A stretch of DNA of 64,000 nt from an uncultured Cytophagales bacterium (GCA_937911505.1 CALEMF010000056.1:1-64000); one strand, 5' to 3'. Shown: positions 33,945 through 43,496, numbered from the stretch's first letter. Notes: a model not told the origin generated them from the letters alone. Numbers and translations are program-made.

Positions 33945-35366
33945 TTAGTTGACTTCTATGGAGACAACGGCTGCCTCTTTGTTACCGGGGTCGCTCACGA
34001 CTGTATAATTACCAAAACGGTAGAGTCCTCCCTCATACACCAAGTCCAAATACACACGATGACCGCTACTACTGATATCTCCAAACCTACCGTTTTCGCT
34101 TTCATCTGCAAAGATGGCATCGAGCCACTGCCCTTCTTTACTATACTGAATAAGTACAGGCCATTCACCTGCTCCTGGGGCAGTTACTTCTACAGGTAAT
34201 GGCGATGTACTACCAAAGGTATTGAACCCTTGCAAGCCTAAACCAAAAAATAATCCTCCTGAAGCATCTAGTGCTAACTCCATACCCAGCAGAGAGAAAC
34301 TCGAAGCGATCTGACGTAGCCAAACCCCTTTTCCCTCTGTGTCTACTTTCCATAAGAAAAGATCTCTTTGTCCGTTAGAGAACAAGGTATCTGCTCCTAA
34401 AAGAGCAGTCTGCTCAAAAAAACCACTCAGATATACGTCTAGTTCCTCGTTGACAATCACTCCTTTGCATTGGTCGTCGCCTCTGCCACCCCAGCTTTTC
34501 TCCCAGCGCAATTCTCCGGTGGCCGTCCAGTTAGTCATATAGGCATCTCTACCTCCTTTCAGCTCGAAGAGAGAAGAAGGACTACTCGCGTAGCACGCTC
34601 CATTAAAATCACCCCCTAAATATACATTTCCTTGCCTATCAACACCTATGGCTTTCGCTTGGGCGTTTCCGCTTCCTCTTATTGCCTTTACCCAGTCTAC
34701 TGTTCCCTCAGCAGTAATAGATAAGACGTAAGCGTCGACACCACCTGTATTCTGAAAATCGAAGTTGTTTCCAACAAAACGACCGTCTCCTTGGGCACCC
34801 ACAATAACTTGATTATTCGGTCCGATTGATACTTCATTACCTCCCTCATTTCCTGCACCTCCTGCTTGTAGTGTCCATAATACCTCCCCATCGCTAGAGA
34901 GCTTTACCACTACGAAGTCAAAGCCACCTTTTGCTCTTAGCAGATCATTACCGAAACGAATCTCCTCTTGAAATAAGCCACTTAAAATAATATTTCCCTC
35001 ACTATCACAGGCAGCATCGAATATATTGTCTTCACCAATTCCCCCGAATCGCTTCGTCCATTGCCAAGCGCCTTTACGATCATACTTGACGACCATAATG
35101 TCTGCCCCTCCTGCACTTATAAGCGTATCTGGCTGTCCTTCAACAACTAAAAACTCCTCAAATTTCCCGCTGAGGTATACATTTCCCTGTGCGTCTGAAG
35201 CTATAGCATCGATTTCATCTTCGTCACTTGGTCCTGTAAGGCTGTTCACCCACCGCCAACGTAAGAAGTCGATCCCTTGATCTGAGCTTATCTCTTCGTT
35301 CTCGTTGTTACAACCAAAAAATAGTCCCAGTAGTAGTGTGTAAATAAAAGCAATTCTTTTGTTCAT
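33945..35366 (-). CDS. Lipoprotein with SBBP-type beta-propeller repeats
   Basis: 473 residues. Lipobox LFFGC (Cys19). Residues about 45-440 carry repeats typical of SBBP/beta-propeller proteins: DAQGNVYLSGKFEE, DSEGNIILSGLFQEE, DRQGNVYLGGDFNG, NEELDVYLSGFFEQ, each followed by VVKY/VVKL-type strands and a W-x-W/R motif. Such proteins are surface or periplasmic and bind unknown partners. Convergent with the SDR gene with no gap; no promoter recognised. Confidence 0.82.
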   Translation of the reverse strand: MNKRIAFIYTLLLGLFFGCNNENEEISSDQGIDFLRWRWVNSLTGPSDEDEIDAIASDAQGNVYLSGKFEEFLVVEGQPDTLISAGGADIMVVKYDRKGAWQWTKRFGGIGEDNIFDAACDSEGNIILSGLFQEEIRFGNDLLRAKGGFDFVVVKLSSDGEVLWTLQAGGAGNEGGNEVSIGPNNQVIVGAQGDGRFVGNNFDFQNTGGVDAYVLSITAEGTVDWVKAIRGSGNAQAKAIGVDRQGNVYLGGDFNGACYASSPSSLFELKGGRDAYMTNWTATGELRWEKSWGGRGDDQCKGVIVNEELDVYLSGFFEQTALLGADTLFSNGQRDLFLWKVDTEGKGVWLRQIASSFSLLGMELALDASGGLFFGLGLQGFNTFGSTSPLPVEVTAPGAGEWPVLIQYSKEGQWLDAIFADESENGRFGDISSSGHRVYLDLVYEGGLYRFGNYTVVSDPGNKEAAVVSIEVN

Positions 35367-35546
35367 GAGTTTTTTTGACTATTGGAGGTATTTTAAGAAG
35401 AAGCGTTTAAATACAGATTCAAATTATTTTTAGATACTTTTACGTAGAGGATTACTACTGCGCAACCAATCCACAAGTTGTGTGGTCATAAGTTAAATGA
35501 CTAAACGCTTAGGGTGCGTTTTAAAAACTCAACAAATCCAAAAAGT

Positions 35547-36653
35547 ATGGCTGTTACTCTTGCTTGGTTGATTCTACTCGCTCCACTCCTTCCTTTATTT
35601 ATATTGTGTATAATCGGTAAGAAAAAGAATACGTCACAAGCCGACTTCATATTGCTTATTTGGCTCGCTTCTGTTTTTTTGGTCACTTTATTAAATACCT
35701 GCGAAGTGTTTAGATACTACAGGATTATTCCTTGGGCCATTGGCATAGCACCAGTATTAATTATGGTGGATTTAGGGATGTTATTTCTTTACGGCAGGGC
35801 GCTCCTCAGCAAGCCTACTGATTTACGCAAGCCTGTCGCTATGCTGTTAGCCTGTATTTTTTTCAGCCTAGTGCTATTTTCGTTGAAAGTATATTTACAA
35901 CCTGCTACCGTAAAGCAGAGCTATATGGAAGCTATTTATGCAGGTAGACCGCCCCTATGGTGGTCGATGTATGAGAGCGGAAGTATTTTCATCGTAATAG
36001 GTACTATCGGTTACTTCCTTTATCATATTACAAAAATAGAAAGTAAGTCAAAGAATATTCAACCTACACAGTTGCGCTACTTTCGTAATTTTTTATATAT
36101 GGTTTTAGTAATCCAACTCATTACACTGTTCGCTAGGACATTGCCCACACACCTCTCGCAAGAAGATGCCATCGGGCTTTATTTGTTCTTCTTTTCGCTA
36201 CAACTGATAGCAATTTGCTTGGCGGGTTACTATGGTTATCGACAACGCGCTATCTACAAAGAAAACCTTAGCCATCCTGCTCCTCTCGAAGAGAAATACA
36301 TGCAGATTTTTAAACGACTAAGTACACAGATGTACGAGCAAAAACTTTTTCTCGACGATCGTTTGAGTATTTCACAGGTGGCCATTCTCTTAGATGAGAA
36401 CCCAAGGTATATTTCAACATCATTACGTCTCAACCAGGTTGATAACTTCTCTTCTTACGTCAATCGTTTCCGTGTAAAAGAGGTGAAAAGACTTCTTAGC
36501 CACCCTGCTTACAGCCATTGGTCGTTACTGGCCATCGCCTACGAAGCAGGCTTCTCTTCAAAGACCACCTTCAACCGTGCTTTCAAAGCCATAGAAGGAA
36601 TGACACCTTCTGCTTACAAAAGTCAAAAAAATTGTAAAAAAACCGCCTTATAA
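35547..36653 (+). CDS. Membrane-anchored AraC-family regulator
   Basis: 368 residues from ATG 35547. About seven hydrophobic segments to residue 235, then an AraC domain (about 265-365): LSISQVAILLDENPRYISTSLRL, and LLAIAYEAGFSSKTTFNRAFKAIEGMTPSAYK. Same design as the pair at 19226-21582. The next genes on this strand are an outer-membrane protein and an alpha/beta hydrolase lipoprotein, which are plausible targets. Confidence 0.85.
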   Translation: MAVTLAWLILLAPLLPLFILCIIGKKKNTSQADFILLIWLASVFLVTLLNTCEVFRYYRIIPWAIGIAPVLIMVDLGMLFLYGRALLSKPTDLRKPVAMLLACIFFSLVLFSLKVYLQPATVKQSYMEAIYAGRPPLWWSMYESGSIFIVIGTIGYFLYHITKIESKSKNIQPTQLRYFRNFLYMVLVIQLITLFARTLPTHLSQEDAIGLYLFFFSLQLIAICLAGYYGYRQRAIYKENLSHPAPLEEKYMQIFKRLSTQMYEQKLFLDDRLSISQVAILLDENPRYISTSLRLNQVDNFSSYVNRFRVKEVKRLLSHPAYSHWSLLAIAYEAGFSSKTTFNRAFKAIEGMTPSAYKSQKNCKKTAL

Positions 36654-36724
36654 GGATCATATACGGTATTTGGTACGCATTGCAGGTAGTTTAGGCGCTT
36701 TTTGCAGAAAAATCAGCCACCCTT

Positions 36725-37327
36725 ATGAAGGTAAAACTTTATCCCTATCTCTTCTGCGTTATAAGCTTATTCATACACCCACTAGCCAAGGCACAACTAA
36801 GAGCCTTTGATCAATTTTCGGTAAAAGCGGCTTATTTTGGTGAATTAATCTCACACGCGGGCCTCAAAGTAGGTATCGAGACGCCACTTCGTTTGAAAGA
36901 GAAGCCACGAAAGCGTTTTACAAAAGAAAAATACAAGCTACTCGCTGCCAATGTAGGCTTCTATGTACACAGCAGAAACCATGTAGGTGCATTTCTCAAT
37001 ATTGAGTACGGAACAAGAGGCATTACATCAGATGGTTTTTTAAGTGAGTGTTGGGTGGGGCTGGGTTACTTTCGTTCCTTTTTGGCAGCGCCTACTTACG
37101 AAGTAAATGACCAAGGCCAAGTAAGAAGAGTACCGCTCGCTGGTAGAGGTAGTTTGATGTTGAGCCTTAGTGCTGGGCTTGGGCAAGATTTGTCTCGAAA
37201 GACCCACTGGCCAATCACGTGGGTGATCAAACCTACCCTATTTTTTCAAATTCCTTATAACAACGCTCTTCTACCTCAACTGGGCATAGAGGCAAGTATT
37301 ACATACCCTATAAATATTTCTTTCTAA
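36725..37327 (+). CDS. Secreted outer-membrane barrel-like protein
   Basis: 200 residues, signal peptide ending KAQ. The mature part is a series of beta strands ending with an aromatic residue (ITYPINISF), consistent with an outer-membrane beta barrel of about eight strands. A basic loop (RLKEKPRKRFTKEKYK) sits between early strands. Its stop TAA overlaps the next ATG (TAATG), so translation of the two is coupled. No family recognised. Confidence 0.6.
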   Translation: MKVKLYPYLFCVISLFIHPLAKAQLRAFDQFSVKAAYFGELISHAGLKVGIETPLRLKEKPRKRFTKEKYKLLAANVGFYVHSRNHVGAFLNIEYGTRGITSDGFLSECWVGLGYFRSFLAAPTYEVNDQGQVRRVPLAGRGSLMLSLSAGLGQDLSRKTHWPITWVIKPTLFFQIPYNNALLPQLGIEASITYPINISF

Positions 37328-38400
37328 TGTTATATAAAAGACTTATCCGCCTTGCAGGGTTTCTATCGCTCCTGCTAGTAGGTTGTAGCGAAGACAAATT
37401 ACAAGACGTAACCTACCTAGACGATCTCTTTTACCTCAGAAACGATCGTGCCGACATGCCTGTAGCCGTACAAGGTAACTTGGGAAGTCGTAAGCTACTG
37501 CTTTTTCTGCAAGGGGGGCCTAGTGGAGGCGCGCAAGCCCTTTCGTATGCACGCACTTTTAACCGGCTAGAGCAGCGATATGCCATAGCATATTGGGATC
37601 AAAGAGCTACTGGAGAAGCCAAAGGGAGTTTTCCGTCTACCTACTTAAATCGTGCCCAGTACGTAGATGACCTCGATAAGCTGATTACCTTACTCAAGTA
37701 TCGTTACGGAGAAGATATCAGCATCTTTCTAATGGGAATCAGTTGGGGTGGCATGTTAGGAAATACATACTTGATCCAGCATCCAGAGGAAGAAAGCATA
37801 AAAGGCTGGATCGAGATCAACGGAGGGCACAGCTTTCCGCTTATCAGGAAAGCCAGCCCTCAACTCGTGGTAGAAATTGCTGATGAACAAATAACCGCTG
37901 GTAACTCAGTCAGTGAGTGGGAGAGGTTGAAGGCGGTAGCACTCGACTTTGATACCACTAATACAGCGTTCGACTACCTTATTGATTATTTTCAACAGGT
38001 TTTTGACGCAGAATACTTATTGGTAAAAGATGGTGTTGTCATAGAAGAAGATGAATTTGGTGAGCTAGAAGGCAAGTTATTAAACGTTCCTTTTAACCTT
38101 TTGACCACCACTTTTGGTGATTTACTTTTCCAAGCCAATAATTTTGTTAACAAAGCGCTGATTGAAGATACCTTCGTACCTGATAATTTTGATAAAATAA
38201 CTGTGCCTACCCTATTGCTTTGGGGAGCGTATGACATGCGGACGCCTCCTGTACTAGGGGAACAAGCTTTAGAAAAGCTAGGGACTCCTGAAGAGGATAA
38301 GAGACTTGTCATTTTTGAGGAGTCCTACCACCCCCTTGTCACCAACGAACCTGAGAAGTTTTACAATGAAGTGACTACTTTTATAGACCAGTATCCGTAA
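37327..38400 (+). CDS. Alpha/beta hydrolase lipoprotein
   Basis: 357 residues. Lipobox LVGC (Cys20). The alpha/beta hydrolase core shows an oxyanion HG-like motif (FLQGGPSGG), the nucleophile elbow GISWGG, the acid Asp in LWGAYDMRTPP and His in EESYHPLVT. The arrangement resembles prolyl-aminopeptidase-like esterases. Translation is coupled to the upstream barrel protein through TAATG. Exported, attached to a membrane. Substrate unknown. Confidence 0.88.
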   Translation: MLYKRLIRLAGFLSLLLVGCSEDKLQDVTYLDDLFYLRNDRADMPVAVQGNLGSRKLLLFLQGGPSGGAQALSYARTFNRLEQRYAIAYWDQRATGEAKGSFPSTYLNRAQYVDDLDKLITLLKYRYGEDISIFLMGISWGGMLGNTYLIQHPEEESIKGWIEINGGHSFPLIRKASPQLVVEIADEQITAGNSVSEWERLKAVALDFDTTNTAFDYLIDYFQQVFDAEYLLVKDGVVIEEDEFGELEGKLLNVPFNLLTTTFGDLLFQANNFVNKALIEDTFVPDNFDKITVPTLLLWGAYDMRTPPVLGEQALEKLGTPEEDKRLVIFEESYHPLVTNEPEKFYNEVTTFIDQYP

Positions 38401-38504
38401 TTTTTTTAAGTTTCATACAATTGTTGCGTATCTTACGTTCCTTATTATAATCTCACATATACCTGTACCTATAGCAGGTATTTTCCACCCAATTTACTAG
38501 TCTC

Positions 38505-39218
38505 ATGCTAAAAAGGATCGTTCTTCGTATATTCTTGCTTTTTTTACTTTTTCCTAGTTCTTTAATGGCACAAGTAGATGCCAGTCAACTTGGCGCTTGG
38601 TATATGTACTTCTACAATGCTAAGTTCAAAGGGAACACCTGGGGAATCCAAGGAGATTTCCAGTACAGACATTGGAACATATTGGGCGATATGGAGCAGT
38701 TGCTTCTTCGCTCAGGTATTACTTACTCTCCCAAAGAAGCAGGAATCATGTTTACGCTGGGGTATGCCAATATCACCACAGGTACATTTGGGGAGGAGAA
38801 TGCTACCTTCAATGAAAATCGTATTTATCAAGAGGCATTTATTCCACAAAAATTAGGAAAGCGCTATCATCTTGTTCATCGTTTTCGGTATGAACAGCGT
38901 TGGGTAGATGACCAAGACTTCCGAACCCGTTATCGTTATAGCCTTATTCTCAACATCCCTATCAACCAAAAAGAACTGCTCAAAAAGGCCATTTATATCG
39001 CCCTCTACAATGAAATCTTTATCAACGGGCAGAATGACATCGGGGAAGATAGAGAAGTGGAGTTATTTGATCGTAATCGTATTTATTTAGGACTAGGGTA
39101 TGCCCTACGTGACAACGTACGCCTACAGTTAGGCTGGATGAACCAAACCACAGTCAATTGGGCCAAAGGGCAACTGCAAGTAGGTTTGTTTCATAACTTT
39201 AACTTTTTTAATGATTAA
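38505..39218 (+). CDS. DUF2490-family outer-membrane protein
   Basis: 237 residues, signal peptide ending LMAQ. The mature protein matches the DUF2490 pattern: LGAWYMYFYNAKF, WGIQGDFQYRHWN, LLLRSGITYSP, HRFRYEQRW, YNEIFING and NRIYLGLGYALRDNVRLQLGWMNQ. It ends with alternating hydrophobic residues and a terminal strand (HNFNFF), as in Bacteroidota barrels. Role unknown. 104 bp after the hydrolase. Confidence 0.85.
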   Translation: MLKRIVLRIFLLFLLFPSSLMAQVDASQLGAWYMYFYNAKFKGNTWGIQGDFQYRHWNILGDMEQLLLRSGITYSPKEAGIMFTLGYANITTGTFGEENATFNENRIYQEAFIPQKLGKRYHLVHRFRYEQRWVDDQDFRTRYRYSLILNIPINQKELLKKAIYIALYNEIFINGQNDIGEDREVELFDRNRIYLGLGYALRDNVRLQLGWMNQTTVNWAKGQLQVGLFHNFNFFND

Positions 39219-39344
39219 TACTACCCTCAAGCGGAGGTTACTGAGTGTGGTAAGGTTGGCATATCTACTACCTTGTTTCCAGAAAATTAGTAGTGCTCGC
39301 TAACAGCGTGAATACGCCTATTTATTGACTAAACTGTAAAGATC

Positions 39345-40205
39345 ATGTCTTATACCCTGTTAATTGTACTCACCTTATTTTGTTCTCTTGTTCAATCAAG
39401 TGTACCTCCTCCTACAGTGGCGCAAGACTACCAAGCCTTAGTAGCTGCCGAAAAACAGTTTGCTCACTTTACTGAGCAACACACTATTAAAGAAGGATTT
39501 CTACAGTTTTTATCAACAGATGCTGTCCTTTATAGAAGAAAGTTTGTAAACGGAAAGGATTTTTATGCTGCCCAGCAATCTACGGCTACTATTTTATCTT
39601 GGTCGCCGCAATACGCTGCCATTTCCCAGTCTGGTAGCTTTGGCTATACTGCTGGCCCTTATCAAATCAAACGCCATCAGACAGCGCAACCTTCCTCCTT
39701 TGGACATTACATTTCCCTCTGGGCTAAAGTAGATACTACTTGGCAAGTGATATTCGACTTGGGATGTCCTTATGATGAACCGAACGACTTTACGGCGTTT
39801 GCATATCCTGAACAATACGACAAAAAAGTAGCTACCTCGCTAGACACTACCCGTCTCAAATCAGATTTGATGACAGTAGAAAGACGCTTTTCAGCCCTGA
39901 GCGCTAAAAATAGTTTACAAGCAGCTTATCAAGCATTCCTCGCCGAACAGCCCTTGCTTTTCAGAACTGGTCAGCAACCCTTTGATCAGCCAGCCAAGAT
40001 AAAAGCTTTAGTAGTCTCATCCCAGACATCAGTCGTCTTTACGCCACAAGACGGGAAAGTAGCTGTAGCCGGCGATTTAGGATATGTATTTGGTTACAGC
40101 CGTACAGGTAAGCTCACACCAAAGCCTTATTTACACATATGGAAGATTGACCAACAAAGAGAATGGAAACTCGTTTTGGAAGTACTCACTTTAGCTGCTC
40201 AGTAG
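39345..40205 (+). CDS. Secreted protein with two NTF2-like domains
   Basis: 286 residues with an N-terminal signal sequence (LLIVLTLFCSLVQS). Two related domains of the DUF4440/SnoaL type: about 25-140 (VAAEKQFAHFTEQHTIKEGFLQFLS...ISLWAKVDTTWQVIFDLG) and about 160-285 (MTVERRFSALSAKNSLQAAYQAFLA...LHIWKIDQQREWKLVLEVL). They end with the typical W-K-x-D...W-x-V/L strand pair. NTF2-like pockets bind small hydrophobic ligands or act as enzymes; no catalytic residues assigned. Followed by a stem-loop and a tRNA gene on the opposite strand. Confidence 0.75.
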   Translation: MSYTLLIVLTLFCSLVQSSVPPPTVAQDYQALVAAEKQFAHFTEQHTIKEGFLQFLSTDAVLYRRKFVNGKDFYAAQQSTATILSWSPQYAAISQSGSFGYTAGPYQIKRHQTAQPSSFGHYISLWAKVDTTWQVIFDLGCPYDEPNDFTAFAYPEQYDKKVATSLDTTRLKSDLMTVERRFSALSAKNSLQAAYQAFLAEQPLLFRTGQQPFDQPAKIKALVVSSQTSVVFTPQDGKVAVAGDLGYVFGYSRTGKLTPKPYLHIWKIDQQREWKLVLEVLTLAAQ

Positions 40206-40224
40206 TAGAGGTACACCCATCAAC

Positions 40225-40267
40225 AACAAACGCCAAACATCTGATTTGTAGATATTTGGCGTTTGTT
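40225..40267. terminator. Stem-loop between the NTF2-like gene and tRNA
   Basis: 13 bp perfect stem (40225-40237 with 40255-40267) and a 17-base loop in which ATCT/AGAT can also pair. It sits 20 bp after the NTF2-like gene and 5 bp from the tRNA 3' end, so it may stop both transcripts, although the T-runs are short. Confidence 0.6.
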
Positions 40268-40271
40268 AGAG

Positions 40272-40345
40272 TGGTCCCACCAGGGCTCGAACCTGGGACC
40301 ACCTGATTATGAGTCAGGTGCTCTAACCAACTGAGCTATGAGACC
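40272..40345 (-). tRNA. tRNA with CAT anticodon (elongator Met, or Ile2)
   Basis: 74 nt cloverleaf on the minus strand: acceptor GGTCTCA/TGGGACC, D-arm GCTC/GAGC with AGTTGGTTA loop, anticodon arm CCTGA-CTCATAA-TCAGG, T-arm CCAGG-TTCGAGC-CCTGG. All stems pair (one G-U). Anticodon CAT. Overall sequence follows the elongator tRNA-Met pattern; tRNA-Ile2 with lysidine cannot be excluded without comparison. CCA is not encoded. Confidence 0.95.
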
Positions 40346-40349
40346 TAAA

Positions 40350-40405
40350 ACAATCCTTTAAAGGATTGCTTTGTAATTGGAGTGCAATTTTACATATTTG
40401 CACTC
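40350..40405. promoter_or_regulatory. Two palindromes between tRNA and HAD gene
   Basis: A perfect palindrome CAATCCTTTAAAGGATTG (40350-40367) is followed by an inverted repeat GAGTGCAA / TTGCACTC (40380-40387, 40398-40405). They fill the divergent promoter region; the first could be a hairpin, the second an operator or leader hairpin for the HAD gene at 40421. Confidence 0.4.
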
Positions 40406-40420
40406 ACATAAACAAACGAA

Positions 40421-41062
40421 ATGCCAATAAAATTGCCTATCGTCCCTTCTTCCATCCAAAACATCATCTTTGATTTAGGGGGTGTCATCATCAACATCGA
40501 CTTTGATCTTACCATGCAGGCACTTCAACAATTTACTACTCAAGAAGACTTAGGGAAAGGAGCGTATCTGGGTAAAGCGCCTTTGTTTTATGAATATGAG
40601 ACTGGGCAAATTGGCAGTGCTACTTTTTTACAGCGCCTACAAACACAATTTCAGCTCAAGGCAAGTACCACCCAGCTAAATGCCGCTTGGAATGCACTTT
40701 TACTCGATATTCCCGCTGCACGTATTGCGTTGCTTCAACAACTACAGTCGCAGTATCGCTTATTTTTGTTAAGTAACACGAACCCTATCCATTTTGAGGC
40801 GGTAGAGCAAATCTTATACAAAGCCAGCGGCGTAGCGCACTTTCATCAGCTTTTTGAGAAGGTTTACCTCTCTTACGAAATGGGGAAAGCCAAACCTGAG
40901 GCTGCTATTTACCAGCAAGTACTCAAAGAAAACACCCTAGAGGCCGCTGCTACGCTATTCATTGATGACAGCCTCGCCAATATCGAAGCAGCCCAACAAT
41001 TGGGTATCCAAACCGTTCATATTGAACCTGAGCAATACACTATTCTGGATATTTTTCCATAA
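40421..41062 (+). CDS. HAD-IA family phosphatase
   Basis: 213 residues. HAD motifs in order: nucleophile Asp in IIFDLGGVI, LLSNTNP (motif II), GKAKPEAAIY (motif III Lys) and LFIDDSLANIEAA (motif IV). The DLGG form, with Gly two residues after the nucleophile, matches YihX-like sugar-phosphate phosphatases, so a small sugar or nucleotide phosphate is the likely substrate. 12 bp before the M50 protease gene, so co-transcribed. Confidence 0.9.
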   Translation: MPIKLPIVPSSIQNIIFDLGGVIINIDFDLTMQALQQFTTQEDLGKGAYLGKAPLFYEYETGQIGSATFLQRLQTQFQLKASTTQLNAAWNALLLDIPAARIALLQQLQSQYRLFLLSNTNPIHFEAVEQILYKASGVAHFHQLFEKVYLSYEMGKAKPEAAIYQQVLKENTLEAAATLFIDDSLANIEAAQQLGIQTVHIEPEQYTILDIFP

Positions 41063-41074
41063 TTCTTCCCATAC

Positions 41075-42241
41075 ATGACCACGCTACGAAAATACTTCAT
41101 TCATATCCTTTTATTCATTGTCACATTACTTACTACTACCATTGCAGGCATTGAATGGATTTTCGGAAAGTCTATTTTAGATCCAGCCGCTTCACTTACG
41201 GCTTATCATTGGACGGAAGGGGCTAAGTATTCATTTGCGCTACTAGGGGCTTTGACAGTGCACGAGTTTGGTCATTATTTTACGGCGCTGTATTACCGGG
41301 TAAAAGTAACGCTTCCCTACTACATCCCTTTTTGGGGATTTAGTTTTATGCTCTCTATTGGTACCATGGGTGCGTTCATTAAGATGCAAAGCCCTGTACC
41401 TTCCAGAAAGCAGTACTTTGATATTGGTATTGCTGGCCCACTGGCAGGGCTTGTTATCGGCTTGGGGGTATTATTTTATGGCTATACACACTTACCTCCT
41501 AAAAGCTACGTACTGGAAATACATCCAGAATACCGAACATTAGAAGGTTATAAAACATACGGCAACGATTACGAGCAATATGCTTACGAAAACCGAGAAG
41601 ATCCTGCAGTATTTATTGGTAAAAATCTTTTTATCCTACTTTTTGAGAATTATGTAGCTAATCAACCTGAGCGCATTCCTGATATGCGGGAGTTTATGCA
41701 TTATCCTTTTTTGCTGGCGGGCTATCTTACCTTACTTTTTACAGCACTCAACCTCATTCCGATTGGGCAGCTCGATGGAGGGCATATTTTATACGGACTC
41801 ATCGGACGAAAAGCTTTTAATCGTGTAGCCCCTGTCCTCTTTTTCATTTTTGTGACCTACGCAGGTATTGATATCATCGACCTATCGAATCCTACCGGAA
41901 TGCTTTTGCTTTATGTATTACTCTACTTTTTATTTCTATATCTCTTGTATATTAGAGTTGCCAAGCAGCAACTCAATCAAGCTGTCATTTTATCTTTACT
42001 CACGCTGGCTACACAGTTAGTGATCCAGCTTGCCTTTCCTATGGTAAAAGGATATGCAGGTTGGTTGGTATTTGCGCTTCTTTTGGGTAGATTCTTGGGG
42101 GTCTATCACCCACCTACCTTGTACGAGCAACCTTTGAGCTTGGGTAGGCAATTATTAGGTTGGTTTACACTGTTAGTCTTTGTCTGTTCTTTTACACCTT
42201 ATCCTATAGAGGTGGTACTGCCAGACACGCAAAGTCCATAA
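41075..42241 (+). CDS. Site-2-type zinc metalloprotease (M50)
   Basis: 388 residues, polytopic membrane protein. The zinc motif H63-E-F-G-H67 lies in the second membrane segment (LGALTVHEFGHYF), and the second conserved motif NLIPIGQLDGGH carries the third ligand Asp. About eight hydrophobic segments in all. M50 enzymes cut substrates inside the membrane, often anti-sigma factors; no such target gene is nearby. Co-transcribed with the HAD phosphatase. Confidence 0.9.
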   Translation: MTTLRKYFIHILLFIVTLLTTTIAGIEWIFGKSILDPAASLTAYHWTEGAKYSFALLGALTVHEFGHYFTALYYRVKVTLPYYIPFWGFSFMLSIGTMGAFIKMQSPVPSRKQYFDIGIAGPLAGLVIGLGVLFYGYTHLPPKSYVLEIHPEYRTLEGYKTYGNDYEQYAYENREDPAVFIGKNLFILLFENYVANQPERIPDMREFMHYPFLLAGYLTLLFTALNLIPIGQLDGGHILYGLIGRKAFNRVAPVLFFIFVTYAGIDIIDLSNPTGMLLLYVLLYFLFLYLLYIRVAKQQLNQAVILSLLTLATQLVIQLAFPMVKGYAGWLVFALLLGRFLGVYHPPTLYEQPLSLGRQLLGWFTLLVFVCSFTPYPIEVVLPDTQSP

Positions 42242-42338
42242 ATACCGAACGATTCAGGAGATTTTATCCTTGATAATTTAGCGAGAAACAAATGTGATAC
42301 GCTCTTGGTTAAAATTCGTAATAAAGTAGAATTTTTTG

Positions 42339-42358
42339 GCTTTTCTGCACAGAAAAGC
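42339..42358 (+). other. Stem-loop in the leader of the Mrp-family gene
   Basis: GCTTTTCTG and CAGAAAAGC are inverted copies separated by two bases, giving a 7 bp stem with a 6-base loop 20 bp before the Mrp-family ATG. No T-run follows, so it is more likely a leader structure or operator than a terminator. Confidence 0.4.
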
Positions 42359-42378
42359 AAGGTTAAATGACATATATC

Positions 42379-43461
42379 ATGCCTATTACAGAAAAAGAAA
42401 TCATACAAGCACTCAGTACTGTAGAAGAGCCCGACCTAAAGAAAGACTTGGTCTCGCTCAATATGATAAAGGATATTAAAGTAGAGGGAAAACAGGTTCA
42501 GTTTACGGTGATCCTTACAACACCTGCCTGCCCTTTAAAAGAGAAAATACGTCAAGACTGTGAGGAAGCACTCTTAGCAGTAAAACCAGATTTAGCCATC
42601 ACTATAGATATGGAGGCAGAAGTAACTTCCGCACGGCAGACACCATTGCTTGAGGGCGTCAAAAACATCATCGCAGTAGCCTCTGGTAAAGGCGGTGTGG
42701 GGAAATCAACCGTCACCTCTAACCTAGCGCTTGCGTTAGCACAAAAGGGTGCAAAGGTAGGGCTTATTGATGCAGACATCTTTGGGCCTTCTATCCCTAC
42801 GATGTTCGGCGTAGAGCAAGACCGCCCTGATATCCAAGAAATGGACGGAAAGCAATACATTATACCTGTAGAAAAATACGGGGTAAAGCTTATTTCTATG
42901 GGCTTTTTATCACCTGCCGAAGGGGCAGTTGTTTGGCGAGGCCCTATGGCTAGCAAAGCACTTACTCAATTTATAGGAGATGTACACTGGGGAGAATTAG
43001 ATTATCTATTTGTGGACTTACCACCAGGTACAAGCGACATTCACTTGACCCTCACCAGTGCAGTACCCCTTACAGGGGCGGTAGTAGTTACTACCCCACA
43101 AAAAGTAGCGCTTGCAGATGCCATTAAAGGGGTGGAAATGTTTCGTATGCCTCAAATCAATGTACCCGTACTAGGTATCGTAGAAAACATGGCGTATTTT
43201 ACCCCAAAAGAATTACCCGAAAATAAGTACTATATTTTTGGAAAAGATGGTGGTAAAGTATTGGCAGACAAGTACCAGCTTCCTTTTTTAGGAGAGATTC
43301 CACTCATACAAGGGATTCGAGAAAGTGGTGATATGGGACAACCCTCTGTAGCCAACCAAGAAGATGAAGTAACCGCAGCCGCTTTTTCAACACTTGCTGA
43401 GCATCTAGCGCAACAGGTGGCGATTCGTAACGCAAAAGCCCCCTTGTCTACCGCTGTATAA
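42379..43461 (+). CDS. Mrp/ApbC-type Fe-S cluster carrier P-loop ATPase
   Basis: 360 residues from ATG 42379 (MPITEKEI...), matching family starts; an ATG four codons earlier also exists. N-terminal FSCA/DUF59 domain (LSTVEEPDLKKDLVSLNM ... TTPACPLKEKI) followed by a deviant Walker A at about residue 100 (SGKGGVGKST), LIDADIFGPSIPTMFG, and VDLPPGTSD. Mrp/Nbp35 proteins hold and pass Fe-S clusters. The usual C-terminal CxxC is not apparent (ENMAYFTPKE in its place), as in several bacterial homologues. 76 bp before the Nfu-type gene. Confidence 0.95.
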   Translation: MPITEKEIIQALSTVEEPDLKKDLVSLNMIKDIKVEGKQVQFTVILTTPACPLKEKIRQDCEEALLAVKPDLAITIDMEAEVTSARQTPLLEGVKNIIAVASGKGGVGKSTVTSNLALALAQKGAKVGLIDADIFGPSIPTMFGVEQDRPDIQEMDGKQYIIPVEKYGVKLISMGFLSPAEGAVVWRGPMASKALTQFIGDVHWGELDYLFVDLPPGTSDIHLTLTSAVPLTGAVVVTTPQKVALADAIKGVEMFRMPQINVPVLGIVENMAYFTPKELPENKYYIFGKDGGKVLADKYQLPFLGEIPLIQGIRESGDMGQPSVANQEDEVTAAAFSTLAEHLAQQVAIRNAKAPLSTAV

Positions 43462-43496
43462 CACAAAGTTTTTATACAGATGAATGAAAAAAGCCC

